Positions 42,467 to 51,214 are shown, counted from the stretch's first letter. The stretch is 64,000 nucleotides of DNA from an uncultured Anaerolineaceae bacterium (GCA_937897615.1 CALCNO010000049.1:23653-87652), one strand, 5' to 3'. A program made the numbers and translations. Notes: generated by a model not told the origin, from the letters alone.

Positions 42467-43445
42467 CCAGTGTGAGCACAAGCGAAATCAAGCTCACTGC
42501 GGCCAGAGCAAGATAAGCTCCCAATTCCACCGGAGTAAGTCTTTTTGAATTGAGTTTATAAGGTGACAGGGTACCCCCCGGGATGTGAATTGGGCGACTG
42601 CCGATGAGCGCCTCGCGGAACTCGCCGATTGATTGCGGGCGGTCATCCGGGTGAAGATTCATGCCCCAGTTCACAGCCCGCTCGGTACGCAACGACACGG
42701 AGGGGTTGGTCTGGCGGATGGGGGTGAGCAGGTTCGGGTTCAAAAAACGTTGTCTGGCGTCAAGCGGCGCCTTGTTGGTAAGTAAATGGTAAAGGGTTGA
42801 GGCAAAGGAGAAAATATCGCTGCGTGCGTCTGTATGCCCACTGTCTCCGCCGTACTGCTCCAATGGAGTGTAGAGAGCGGTTCCCTGGCCCTGCAAGATG
42901 GTGATGGTCACTTCGCCCGGCGCAAGTACCTTTACCAGGCCAAAGTCAACCAGTTTGATCACGCCGCTTGGGGTGATCTTGATGTTGCCGGGCTTAATAT
43001 CCCGGTGCAGAACCGCCGGCGATTGCCCATGAAGATATACCAGTGCGTCTGACAGCTGGTTCGACCAATCCAGTACATCATTCTCAGACAGAAATTGACC
43101 GGCGTCTCTGGCTTCTGTCATCAGCGTGCGCAGGTCTTTGCCGGGAATGTAATCCATCACGATATAATCGCGCTGGTTGATCGAGAAGAAATCGGAAACT
43201 TTGGGTAGGTTGGGGTGATCCAGCCTGGCGAGGATGGTGGCTTCGCGCTGAAATTGGGTTCGTGTCTCTTTGATCAAGTTTTCCGGCAGGGTTTTGTCGT
43301 GTTCCACTTCCTTGAGGGCACACTGGCGTCCTTCAAGGCGCAGATCGTCGCAAAGGTAAATGCAGCCCATTCCACCCTGTCCGATGATCTTACGGATACG
43401 GTAGCGGCCTCTTAGTGTTTCTCCTGTTTTCAGCGGGATAGGCAT
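42459..43445 (-). CDS. Serine/threonine protein kinase with C-terminal membrane anchor
   Basis: A 328-residue Hanks-type kinase. The glycine loop IGQGGMGCIYLCDD, catalytic loop LHRDIKPGNIKI, DFG in LVDFGLVK, the APE-like region TALYTPLEQYGGD and GWGMNLHPDDRPQS-type C-lobe are all present. A single hydrophobic helix at about 307-326 ends the protein, so the kinase domain is cytosolic and no external sensor domain exists. It is divergent from an FHA-domain regulator 66 bases away, which is a natural phosphopeptide-binding partner. Its 3' end overlaps the convergent GH3 gene by eight bases. Confidence 0.94.
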   Translation of the reverse strand: MPIPLKTGETLRGRYRIRKIIGQGGMGCIYLCDDLRLEGRQCALKEVEHDKTLPENLIKETRTQFQREATILARLDHPNLPKVSDFFSINQRDYIVMDYIPGKDLRTLMTEARDAGQFLSENDVLDWSNQLSDALVYLHGQSPAVLHRDIKPGNIKITPSGVIKLVDFGLVKVLAPGEVTITILQGQGTALYTPLEQYGGDSGHTDARSDIFSFASTLYHLLTNKAPLDARQRFLNPNLLTPIRQTNPSVSLRTERAVNWGMNLHPDDRPQSIGEFREALIGSRPIHIPGGTLSPYKLNSKRLTPVELGAYLALAAVSLISLVLTLVK

Positions 43446-43511
43446 TAAATCTCAATCAACCGTAGAATTTTTTGACGATTTGTACTATTATACCTGATGA
43501 GGGTTTTCATC

Positions 43512-44219
43512 ATGCGGCAGCCAAAACAAAACGACGAAAAAACATCCACTGGCAAATCATACGTGAATCCTGGTGACTATCCCGTCATTGTGGCATTGCA
43601 AGGGCCGCTTGAAGGGAAGAAGTGGGAAGTGGAAAACGAGATGCTCATTGGGCGTGATGAAGAATGTGCCATTGCCTTGATTGACAGGCAAGTGTCGCGT
43701 GTTCATGCGCGTGTTTCTGTTGCTGAAAACGGCCGTATCTTCCTTGAGGATTTGGGAAGCAAAAACGGCACATTTCACAAAGGGAAACCTTTGGAAGGTG
43801 AGGTGTTCCTGGATGACGGGGATGTGTTCCAGGTTGCCATGATCCAGAAATTTGCATTTTATGTTTCAGATGCTACCGTTCCGCTTGAAGACGTTATCCA
43901 GCACCAACCGGTAGCCCCGGGACGGCGGATCCAATTGAATGCAAAATCGCGGCGGGTGTGGGTGAATGGCGAGGAACTTGTGCCTTCTCTTTCTGCGCCG
44001 CAATTTCGTTTGCTGGATGTGCTTTGGCAGCAAAGTGGAAAGGTTGTCAGCCGCAACGATCTGATCGCCCAGGTTTGGCAGGGCGAGGAAAAAGAGGGAA
44101 TTTCAGAACAGGCGCTTGATGCACTGATCCGCCGTTTGCGCAGCCGCCTGGCTGAAGTGGATGCAGATACCGAGTTTCTGGTTACAGTGCGCGGCCACGG
44201 ACTCAGGCTTGAAGAATAA
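43512..44219 (+). CDS. FHA domain plus winged-helix (OmpR/PhoB-type) DNA-binding regulator
   Basis: About 235 residues. The FHA domain (about 30-120) has LIGRDEECAI, the phosphothreonine-binding core RQVSRVHARV and LGSKNGTF. The C-terminal 100 residues form a Trans_reg_C winged helix: NGEELVPSLSAPQFRLLDVL, VSRNDLIAQVW and RRLRSRL with VRGHGLRLE. ATG 43512 has GAGGG eight bases upstream; ATG 43497 is also in frame but lies only six bases after a TATTAT box. There is no receiver domain, so the FHA domain probably replaces it and couples Ser/Thr phosphorylation to transcription. It is divergent from the kinase gene. Confidence 0.88.
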   Translation: MRQPKQNDEKTSTGKSYVNPGDYPVIVALQGPLEGKKWEVENEMLIGRDEECAIALIDRQVSRVHARVSVAENGRIFLEDLGSKNGTFHKGKPLEGEVFLDDGDVFQVAMIQKFAFYVSDATVPLEDVIQHQPVAPGRRIQLNAKSRRVWVNGEELVPSLSAPQFRLLDVLWQQSGKVVSRNDLIAQVWQGEEKEGISEQALDALIRRLRSRLAEVDADTEFLVTVRGHGLRLEE

Positions 44220-44245
44220 AAAAACTGCCCGAAGGCAGTTTTTGT
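44218..44245. terminator. Bidirectional terminator between the FHA regulator and the CpXC gene
   Basis: AAAACTGCC and GGCAGTTTT pair around CGAA, with A-run and T-run flanks. It serves the two convergent genes. Confidence 0.88.
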
Positions 44246-44246
44246 T

Positions 44247-45605
44247 TTATCCTTTCAGGTTCTTTTCCATTACGATGCGCAGCGCGCCCTTGTAAATTGC
44301 TTTTAGGGCATCCACAAGCTCCGGTGACTGGTTTCTGGCTTCACCTTCTGCGATGATGCTGTTCAGGGCCTGCAGAAAAGCATCGTTGATCAATGCGGAA
44401 TTTTCATTGAGGAGTTTGGCGCGTTCCGGCTCGTCCTTGGCTTCTAAGATTTGCTGGATGAGAGCGATTTCCGGGGGAGGAGCACTTTCTTTCTCAATGG
44501 TGGCGATCACCTTTTGAATCTTTTCAATGCGGGCCAGGTCGTTATTCTGGCGTGCGCTTTCAAATTCCGCCTGGACTGCCTGAGAGAAGAATTCGTCGAT
44601 CTCACCGAGATGCTTTGTAACGGCTTCCTCAACGTTGGCCTCGGCGATGATGGCGTTCAGCATCTTGGTACTTTCCTCAACACGCTTCTTCAGCTCGTTA
44701 TCAATTTCACGCGTCAGCTTGAGAAGCTTGTCGCGCAGGTCAATGAGGGGTTGCTTTTTATCAGCTTCGGCCTTGTCGACTTGCTCGCTGAGAATTTGGA
44801 AGAATTGATAATCCAGGCCGCTGCGGGTGAGGCTAACCACGGTTGTGAGGCTGCTTTCAGATTTGAGGCCGAGGAGGATCTCCAGCAGTTTTTCCCGTGT
44901 TAACCCGGTCTTGCTGGCTTCTTGCAGGGTTTTCAGTGCTGCCTGGGTTTCCACGCTCTGAGCAAGCAATTCCTGGCCAACTTTGGTTTCCTTGAGCAAT
45001 TCTGATTGAATATCTTTGAGCGACTGCATCGCTTTTTCATCGCCCTGGGCCATGGCAGATTCAAGCACAGTGCCCAGAATGGCGAAGAACTCACCATCTA
45101 CCAACTCAACTTCCTGATGGATGATGGTGATGCGGTCCTCAGATTTGGCAGTGCTCAAAAGGCGTTGGATCAAGCCAATCCGCTTCTGTTGCGCCTCGAT
45201 CATTTCCTTAGTAATGCCATCCCCCTCGAGAATTTTATCGATCAGGGTTTGGTAGGTGAGCATGGTTTGCGGATTGAAAAGGTAGCCCTTGCGTTTTTCA
45301 GGGGGGAGGGCATTCACCACCTGGTTGATCAAAGGCCCGATTTGTTTTTCCTGCGCGTTTACCGGCAACCCCAGCTCTGGCGGGAAGAAAGTGAATAGAA
45401 ATTCTTTTTCAGGGTCGTGGTAAACAACCGGGGTTGCCATCAGACCCTCGTAACCACATGCCTGGCAGCGTGCTACGTTCGTTCCGCGGCTGAGCAGCTT
45501 TTGCTTTGCGGTTGGGTCTGTGGTCATATCAAAAAGTTGTTGCACTTCAGCAACCATAGGTTGATGGCAGCGCGGACAGGTGGTCTGAATTCTTGGCATG
45601 GGCAA
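44247..45605 (-). CDS. CpXC zinc-binding domain protein with long helical C-terminus
   Basis: 452 residues. The N-terminus has TTCPRC and, 38 residues later, CQACGYEG, which fits the CpXC domain (two Cys pairs, likely zinc). The next 70 residues include FTFFPPELGLP, typical of that family. The rest is almost entirely helical and charged, with no membrane segment. CpXC proteins are uncharacterised. Neighbours are signalling genes, but the gene appears to have its own extended -10 promoter. MPM or MPR starts two codons apart cannot be separated. Confidence 0.8.
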   Translation of the reverse strand: MPMPRIQTTCPRCHQPMVAEVQQLFDMTTDPTAKQKLLSRGTNVARCQACGYEGLMATPVVYHDPEKEFLFTFFPPELGLPVNAQEKQIGPLINQVVNALPPEKRKGYLFNPQTMLTYQTLIDKILEGDGITKEMIEAQQKRIGLIQRLLSTAKSEDRITIIHQEVELVDGEFFAILGTVLESAMAQGDEKAMQSLKDIQSELLKETKVGQELLAQSVETQAALKTLQEASKTGLTREKLLEILLGLKSESSLTTVVSLTRSGLDYQFFQILSEQVDKAEADKKQPLIDLRDKLLKLTREIDNELKKRVEESTKMLNAIIAEANVEEAVTKHLGEIDEFFSQAVQAEFESARQNNDLARIEKIQKVIATIEKESAPPPEIALIQQILEAKDEPERAKLLNENSALINDAFLQALNSIIAEGEARNQSPELVDALKAIYKGALRIVMEKNLKG

Positions 45606-45633
45606 GACTCTTTTCTCGGTTAAATTTTGTCAG

Positions 45634-45639
45634 ATTATA
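45634..45639 (-). promoter_or_regulatory. Extended -10 for the CpXC gene
   Basis: On the minus strand TGG-TATAAT lies about 30 bases before the start codon, in the gap after the histidine kinase gene. No good -35 is visible. Confidence 0.55.
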
Positions 45640-45660
45640 CCACCCGGTGTTTGGGTGTTT

Positions 45661-47220
45661 TTATGCTGTCGTATTGACGGGGAGGCAGAAGCAGATGCGT
45701 GCTCCCTGGTGATAATTGGGATCGATCCAGATTTGACCGCCGTGTGCTTCGACAATTGCCTTGGCCAGGTACAAACCCAACCCAGCGCCTTTGGTCTTTT
45801 TTACTGCATTTGAGGAACGATAAAAACGCTCAAACACGAAGGGCGCATCGTTGGGATCAATCCCCTGGCCTTCATCGCTGACGCAGGTGATGATGTTATC
45901 TTCATGGGTACGCGCGCTCAATGTGATCTTACCGCCAGCAGCGTACTTGATGGCATTGTTCACCAGGTTGGTAAGCAACTGGTTGATGCGCGTCTCATCG
46001 GCGAGGATCACCGGCAATGGAGCAGGAATGTCCACTGCGATCGTGTGCTTTTCCGTTTGAGTTTGCATGCGCTCGGCTACGTGATTGAGTAACTCGGCCA
46101 TCTGCACGTCGGTTTTGTTGATGCTGAAACCGTTTGCCTGCAGCCGCGTGGCATCCAGCAGGTTCTCAATGTACACCGACAGGCGGTCAGCCTCTTCTTC
46201 GATCACCTGCAGGCTTTCATCAACGATCTTGCGATCCCAACGGGCATCTTCACGCCGGAGGGTGCTCACGTATCCCTTGATCAGAGCCACCGGGGTTTTA
46301 AGCTCATGGCTGACCACAGAGATGAAAGTGGATTTCATCTCATCCGCCTGGCGGAAGCGCGTGATGTCGCGGATGGTGGTGATCACGTTCAGCAACTGAC
46401 CCTCTTTGGAGAGAAGCGGCGCATAGGTAATGCCCACTGGCAGTGGGGCCACATCCTTACCGCGTTCCAGGTCGCCCTCCACGTAGAGGGTGGAATGCTG
46501 CGCCAGCGGCCAGCCATTGGCGATTGAGTCTTCAAGGGTGGGGCCAAGCGGCTGTTTATGCCATTTGACCACTTCTTCATGTGATAACCCCACAAATGAT
46601 TCCGGGGACTTACCGTAAAAGAAACCAAAAGCCGGGTTGGCGCGTTCAACTTTGAAGGTATTGTCCAGAATTAAGATACCATCTCCAGCAGAATCCAGCA
46701 GCGCAGAGAACTTGATGCGGTCATGATCCACCTGGGTGTAAAGCTGAGCATTTTGGATGGCAATGGCAGTCTGGTTGGCAAAACTGGAGAGCAGGGTACG
46801 GTCATTGCTGGAAAACTGTGCGTACTCGCGGAAGATGAAAATGACCCCCAGCACGCGCTGGCCGGTGATGAGCGGTAGCCCGACGCTGCTCAACCTGCCG
46901 AGGCTTACCGCCTGCGTGAAAGTGTTGAGCAACTGGTTGATGATGTAGAGTTCCGAATCCTGAGGGTCTTCGTATTCCGGAATTTGCTCCAGTTGAGGTT
47001 CGAGGTATCGGAGGAATGGCTGGGGTAGCCCGGTGGAGACACGGATTTGCCAGCCGCCAGCCGGGGAGCGCAACGCAATCAAACCAGCCTGGCCCGCGAG
47101 CATTTCCAGTGAGATGGTGAGGATTCTTTCGAGCAGCTTATCCAGGTCGAGTTCCTGGGTAAGGGCGCGCGAAATTTCCAGCAGGTAATCACGCTGGCGC
47201 ACACGGAAATCAGGCAGCAT
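45661..47220 (-). CDS. Cytosolic GAF-PAS sensor histidine kinase
   Basis: 519 residues. A GAF domain (about 12-165) follows the short N-terminus; a PAS domain (about 170-290) has ILDNTFKVERANPAFGFFYG. The HisKA box is FISVVSHELKTPVALIKGY with phosphoacceptor His. HATPase motifs are an N-box LLTNLVNNAIKYA, DEGQGID and GAGLGLYLAKAIVEAHGG. No membrane segment is present, so it senses an internal signal such as redox or a small ligand. No response regulator is adjacent; the orphan receiver at 14478 is distant. It starts six bases after the aminotransferase stop. Confidence 0.94.
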   Translation of the reverse strand: MLPDFRVRQRDYLLEISRALTQELDLDKLLERILTISLEMLAGQAGLIALRSPAGGWQIRVSTGLPQPFLRYLEPQLEQIPEYEDPQDSELYIINQLLNTFTQAVSLGRLSSVGLPLITGQRVLGVIFIFREYAQFSSNDRTLLSSFANQTAIAIQNAQLYTQVDHDRIKFSALLDSAGDGILILDNTFKVERANPAFGFFYGKSPESFVGLSHEEVVKWHKQPLGPTLEDSIANGWPLAQHSTLYVEGDLERGKDVAPLPVGITYAPLLSKEGQLLNVITTIRDITRFRQADEMKSTFISVVSHELKTPVALIKGYVSTLRREDARWDRKIVDESLQVIEEEADRLSVYIENLLDATRLQANGFSINKTDVQMAELLNHVAERMQTQTEKHTIAVDIPAPLPVILADETRINQLLTNLVNNAIKYAAGGKITLSARTHEDNIITCVSDEGQGIDPNDAPFVFERFYRSSNAVKKTKGAGLGLYLAKAIVEAHGGQIWIDPNYHQGARICFCLPVNTTA

Positions 47221-47226
47221 GAGGGA

Positions 47227-48585
47227 TTATCCTTTTTCCACCAGCACCGGTGAATCAGCTAAATCCAACGCTTCTTTCTCGGCCACGCTAATGGCATCCT
47301 CAAAGATGGCCAGGCCTTCTTCGGCTTCTGCTTCGGTGATGCACAGTGCTGGAGAGATGCGGATGACACTGCGCCCGCAGCCAAGTGTGAGCAGGCCGCG
47401 TTCAAAGGCCAGGTGCTCCACACGGTTGCGCAACTCGGTGGCCGGGATTTTGGTGGAGCGGTCAGTAACAAACTCAACCCCGATCATCAGTCCAATCCCG
47501 CGCACTTCTCCAATTGAGGGATGGCGCTCCTGTATCTTCTTGAGTCTTTCGAGGATGTACTTGCCTACCACGGCAGCGTTGTCGAGATACTCGTTTTCAA
47601 TGAGGTCAAGGGTCACCAGTGCCGCGGCGCAGGCCAGCGGGTTACCGCCAAAGGTGTTCCCGTGGGTACCTTTGGGCCAGGTGACGATGCTCTTGCGCGC
47701 GATCATGGCACCCAGCGGCATGCCAGAAGCAATGCCTTTAGCTGAGGTGACAATATCAGGTTCAACGCCAAAATTCTGGATCGACCACCATTTGCCGGTG
47801 CGGCCAATGCCTGCCTGTACCTCATCGGCGATGAGCAATATGCCGTAGCGGTTGCAGACATCGCGTAATTGAATGAAGAAATCCGCTGGCGGAATAACAT
47901 AGCCACCCTCACCCTGAATTGGCTCGATGACGATGCCGGCCACTTCATCAGGGGGAATGGTGCGGCCAAAAATCTCTTCTTCAAGGTAGCGGATGGTGGA
48001 ACTGCCTACATCCTCACCGGGGCGCATGGCAATCAGCGGGCGGTAAGGATCAGGGAAGGGGATATGAGTCACCCCGTTCATCAGCGGGAAGAAACCGCGG
48101 TGGTAATGCGGTTTGCTTGCAGTGAGGGTAACGGAACCGAGCGTGCGGCCGTGGAACCCGCCGAGGAACCCGATGAACTGGGATCGCCCGGTGTAAAAAC
48201 GGGCAAGTTTTAGCGCGGCTTCCACACTCTCGGTACCGGAATTGGTCATGAAGGAGATCGCATCTTCCTGAAAAGGTGCGATAAGGTCCAAGTATTCAGC
48301 TAATTCAATCCACTTGGGGTGGTAAAAGTCTGACGAAATATGTATGAACTTTTCAGCTTGTTCCTGGATGGCCTTTACTACTTTTGGATGGCTGTGCCCG
48401 GTGGAGTTGACAGCGATGCCGGCTGCAAAATCGAGAAAACGGTTACCATCCACATCCCAAACTTCTACGCCTTTTCCGTGATCCATCACGAAAGGGTAGC
48501 CCCTGGGATACGAGGGGGAAATCACGGCCTGATCACGCTCGATCAGGCGTTTTGCATTGGGCCCTGGTAAGTTTAGCGGTTTCAC
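47227..48585 (-). CDS. Class III PLP aminotransferase (4-aminobutyrate / acetylornithine type)
   Basis: About 452 residues. Features: DVDGNRFLDFAAGIAVNSTG, SGTESVEAALKLAR, FHGRTLGSVTLTASK, VIEPIQGEGGYVIPP, LIADEVQAGIGRTG and the PLP lysine in TSAKGIASGMPLGA. The closest general type is GABA or omega-amino acid transaminase rather than ArgD, but specificity is not certain. I chose a GTG start (VKPLNLPG) because AGGAGGTG lies six bases upstream; the longer start at 48636 would place that Shine-Dalgarno inside the gene. It is followed at once by the histidine kinase gene. Confidence 0.9.
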   Translation of the reverse strand: MKPLNLPGPNAKRLIERDQAVISPSYPRGYPFVMDHGKGVEVWDVDGNRFLDFAAGIAVNSTGHSHPKVVKAIQEQAEKFIHISSDFYHPKWIELAEYLDLIAPFQEDAISFMTNSGTESVEAALKLARFYTGRSQFIGFLGGFHGRTLGSVTLTASKPHYHRGFFPLMNGVTHIPFPDPYRPLIAMRPGEDVGSSTIRYLEEEIFGRTIPPDEVAGIVIEPIQGEGGYVIPPADFFIQLRDVCNRYGILLIADEVQAGIGRTGKWWSIQNFGVEPDIVTSAKGIASGMPLGAMIARKSIVTWPKGTHGNTFGGNPLACAAALVTLDLIENEYLDNAAVVGKYILERLKKIQERHPSIGEVRGIGLMIGVEFVTDRSTKIPATELRNRVEHLAFERGLLTLGCGRSVIRISPALCITEAEAEEGLAIFEDAISVAEKEALDLADSPVLVEKG

Positions 48586-48646
48586 ATCACACCTCCTGGA
48601 TATGGAATGTACGCATGCGAAGACTAACTTCAGCAACTCTGGTAAT

Positions 48647-48659
48647 GTTCAATATGAAC
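48647..48659. repeat. Inverted repeat in the aminotransferase leader
   Basis: GTTCA-ATA-TGAAC, a 5-bp palindrome with a 3-base spacer, lies just downstream of the minus-strand -10 at 48669-48674. It could be an operator, but it is short. Confidence 0.35.
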
Positions 48660-48668
48660 TGCAGTGAA

Positions 48669-48674
48669 ATTATA
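48669..48674 (-). promoter_or_regulatory. Extended -10 for the aminotransferase-histidine kinase unit
   Basis: On the minus strand TGG-TATAAT precedes the GTG start by about 85 bases. There is no clear -35. Confidence 0.5.
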
Positions 48675-48713
48675 CCATGAGCAACGGCTGCGATTTTGAG
48701 GCCTGCGCAATTA

Positions 48714-48742
48714 TTGACTGGTACCTTGTTAAAAGGTATGAT
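48714..48742 (+). promoter_or_regulatory. Promoter of yvcK, predicted leaderless
   Basis: TTGACT (48714-48719) and TATGAT (48737-48742) with a 17-base spacer. The ATG at 48752 begins nine bases after the -10, so at most two or three bases precede it in the mRNA. Confidence 0.75.
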
Positions 48743-48751
48743 TGCATTTTA

Positions 48752-50104
48752 ATGCGTCCCAAACAACTTCGGCGGATCAAACGCTCATTCCTGTCAGTTC
48801 TGAATCGTTTTCGCTGGCTTGTGCCCGGTATTGGCATCAAACGCTGGGTGTTGCTCATTCTGGGTGGTACTACCTTGCTCAGCCTGGGGTTTGCCGTCAT
48901 CCTGCTCAACATTTACCGCACCATTCCCAATACCTGGTGGTTGCCGCTGGTGAAAGTGGTTTCGTTGCAGTGGATTGGCAGCCGCACCTTACGTGCGCTG
49001 GTGTTTTTCCTGCTGGGCGTTGGAGCAATTGTCTGGGGCACCTGGGGCATGAACCGTGCACTGCTGCGCCCGTTTTTGCGCCCCGGAAAGAATGTCATTG
49101 ACACCCTGGCGGAATACCGCCGGCGAGAAAAAGGCCCGCGCATCGTGGTCATCGGCGGCGGAACCGGCCTGGCAGCTTTGCTGCGCGGCCTCAAGGAATA
49201 CTCACGCAACATCACCGCGGTGGTTACTGTGGCCGATGATGGCGGGTCTTCGGGAGAGATTCGCAAGACGCTGGGGATATTGCCCCCGGGCGATATCCGT
49301 AACTGTCTGGCGGCTCTGTCCGATGATGAGGAGTTGCTCACGCAGCTCTTTCAGTACCGCTTTGCTGCCGGCGTAGGCCTGAACGGTCATTCACTGGGTA
49401 ATTTACTCATTTCTGCCCTCACTGAAATCACCGGCAGCTTTGAAGAGGCTGTGGCTGAAACCGGGCGTGTGCTGGCAGTGCAGGGGAGGGTGCTTCCTTC
49501 CACGCTGCACGACATCACGCTAATGGCAGACGTACAGCTACCCAAGAAAAAGGTAGAGGTGGAGATCAAAGGCGAAAGCCAGATCGCGGGCATTGGCGGA
49601 ACCATTCAGCGCGTGTGGCTGGAGCCGGGCAACCCGGCGGCTTTCCCGCCCACCATGCAGGCGATCCTGAACGCTGACCTGATCGTTGTAGGCCCCGGCA
49701 GCCTTTATACGAGCATCATTGCCAACCTGTTGGTGCCAGACCTGGTGGATGCCATCAAGGCCAGCCGGGCGTACAAGTTCTATGTTTGCAATGTGGCCAC
49801 GGAGCCTGGCGAGACCGATCACCTTAGCTGCGAGGAGCACGTGCTTGCAATAGAAAAGCACACGCACAGCAGCCTCTTTGACCTGGTGATCTGTAATAAC
49901 CGTTTTGGCGGAATTCTTCCGCAGGATGTTAATTGGGTTAAACTGGAAAAAGAAAGCGCTGGAAGTTTCTACTACCAGACAGATATCCTTGACGTGGATA
50001 ATCCCTGGCGGCACGATTCGCAAAAGCTGGCCAGGACGGTGATGGATCTGTATTTTGAGAAGACCGGCCCCCTGAGCCTGAAAGAGGACACTTCATCTCT
50101 ATAA
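48752..50104 (+). CDS. YvcK/CofD-like protein with two N-terminal membrane helices
   Basis: About 450 residues. Two hydrophobic helices (about 30-53 and 80-100) lead to a YvcK domain: VVIGGGTGLAALLRGLK, VADDGGSSGEIR, GDIRNCLAALS and VGPGSLYTSI. YvcK proteins bind UDP-sugars and are needed for cell-wall homeostasis during gluconeogenic growth. The fold is shared with CofD, the LPPG transferase. The start at 48752 is set by the promoter; an in-frame ATG at 48677 lies upstream of the -35 and is rejected. Membrane attachment is unlike the soluble Bacillus protein. Usual neighbours rapZ and whiA are absent; gap follows. Confidence 0.9.
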   Translation: MRPKQLRRIKRSFLSVLNRFRWLVPGIGIKRWVLLILGGTTLLSLGFAVILLNIYRTIPNTWWLPLVKVVSLQWIGSRTLRALVFFLLGVGAIVWGTWGMNRALLRPFLRPGKNVIDTLAEYRRREKGPRIVVIGGGTGLAALLRGLKEYSRNITAVVTVADDGGSSGEIRKTLGILPPGDIRNCLAALSDDEELLTQLFQYRFAAGVGLNGHSLGNLLISALTEITGSFEEAVAETGRVLAVQGRVLPSTLHDITLMADVQLPKKKVEVEIKGESQIAGIGGTIQRVWLEPGNPAAFPPTMQAILNADLIVVGPGSLYTSIIANLLVPDLVDAIKASRAYKFYVCNVATEPGETDHLSCEEHVLAIEKHTHSSLFDLVICNNRFGGILPQDVNWVKLEKESAGSFYYQTDILDVDNPWRHDSQKLARTVMDLYFEKTGPLSLKEDTSSL

Positions 50105-50109
50105 AAGCA

Positions 50110-50127
50110 ACCATGTCTAGACATGGT
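50110..50127. promoter_or_regulatory. Perfect 18-bp palindrome, probable operator of gap
   Basis: ACCATGTCTAGACATGGT is a perfect two-fold repeat that ends at the first base of the gap -10. A dimeric regulator bound here would sit on the promoter spacer. The core TGTCTAGACA resembles GntR-type sites, but the regulator is unknown. Confidence 0.72.
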
Positions 50128-50132
50128 ACAAT
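50127..50132 (+). promoter_or_regulatory. -10 element of gap
   Basis: TACAAT, directly downstream of the palindrome. The hexamer 17 bases upstream (AAAGCA) is a poor -35, which would suit an activator- or MerR-type arrangement. The start is near 50139. Confidence 0.55.
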
Positions 50133-50161
50133 ATCCCAAATGATGGAAGGAGTAACAAAAA

Positions 50162-51214
50162 ATGACTATTAAGGTAGGTATCAACGGTTTTGGAAGAATT
50201 GGACGGCAGGTTTTAAAAGCAATGACCGAGTTCCACGGTTCGGAGTTGCAGGTAGTCGCAATCAATGATCTTTTTGATACCAAGACGAACGCTCATCTTT
50301 TCAAGTACGACTCCAATTACGGGATTTTCCCCGGTACAGTGGAAGCCGGCGAGGGTGAACTGATCGTAGCTGGCAAGAAGATCAAAGTCTTTGCGGAAAA
50401 AGATCCCGCCATGTTGCCGTGGAAGGACCTCGGTGTGGATATTGTCATTGAATCCACGGGCGTTTTCACTGATGCCGTTGGCGATCCTGCCAAGGGCAAA
50501 GCCGGCGCCAATGTGCATATCCAGAAGGGTGGGGCCAAGAAGGTCATTATCACTGCTCCCGCCAAAAATGAGGACATCACTATGGTTCTCGGCGTGAACG
50601 ACAGCATGTACGACCCTGCCAAACATCACGTGGTTTCCAATGCATCCTGCACCACCAACTGCCTGGCTCCGGCCGCCAAGGTCGTGCATGAGAAGTTCGG
50701 CATCATCCATGGTGTGATGACCACAGTGCACTCTTACACCAATGACCAGGTGATCCTGGATCAGGGCCACAAGAAAGAAATGCGCCGCTCTCGCGCCGCC
50801 GGCCTGAACATCATCCCCACCACCACCGGTGCGGCCAAGGCTCTGGCGCTGGTAATCCCCGAACTGAAGGGCAAATTTGACGGCTTCTCCCTGCGCGTGC
50901 CCACCCCCACCGTCTCCATTGTGGACTTTGTGGCCAATGTGCAGAAACCCACCAGCAAAGAAGAATTGAATGCGACCTTTGTGGAAGCCTCAAAGGGTGC
51001 GCTCAAAGGCATTCTGGGTGTGACCACCGGTGAATATGGCGATCCCCTCGTCTCGATGGATTTCAAGGGCGACCCGCGCTCCTCGATCGTTGACCTGCCC
51101 TCCAACATGGTGATGGACGGCAATTTGGTCAAGGTAGTGGCCTGGTATGACAACGAATGGGGTTATTCCTGCCGCACCGCCGACCTGGCTGCCATGATGG
51201 GTAAGAAACTGTAA
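50162..51214 (+). CDS. gap: Glyceraldehyde-3-phosphate dehydrogenase
   Basis: A 350-residue phosphorylating GAPDH. The NAD-binding GINGFGRIGRQVLKA is at 7-21; the catalytic Cys is in SNASCTTNCLAP, with the catalytic His in TTVHSYTNDQ; the C-terminal WYDNEWGYS is standard. Length is slightly above the usual 335 owing to short insertions. GGAAGGAG lies upstream of the ATG. It forms a glycolytic pair with pgk about 100 bases downstream, separated by a stable hairpin, and is probably controlled through the palindrome at its promoter. Confidence 0.97.
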   Translation: MTIKVGINGFGRIGRQVLKAMTEFHGSELQVVAINDLFDTKTNAHLFKYDSNYGIFPGTVEAGEGELIVAGKKIKVFAEKDPAMLPWKDLGVDIVIESTGVFTDAVGDPAKGKAGANVHIQKGGAKKVIITAPAKNEDITMVLGVNDSMYDPAKHHVVSNASCTTNCLAPAAKVVHEKFGIIHGVMTTVHSYTNDQVILDQGHKKEMRRSRAAGLNIIPTTTGAAKALALVIPELKGKFDGFSLRVPTPTVSIVDFVANVQKPTSKEELNATFVEASKGALKGILGVTTGEYGDPLVSMDFKGDPRSSIVDLPSNMVMDGNLVKVVAWYDNEWGYSCRTADLAAMMGKKL

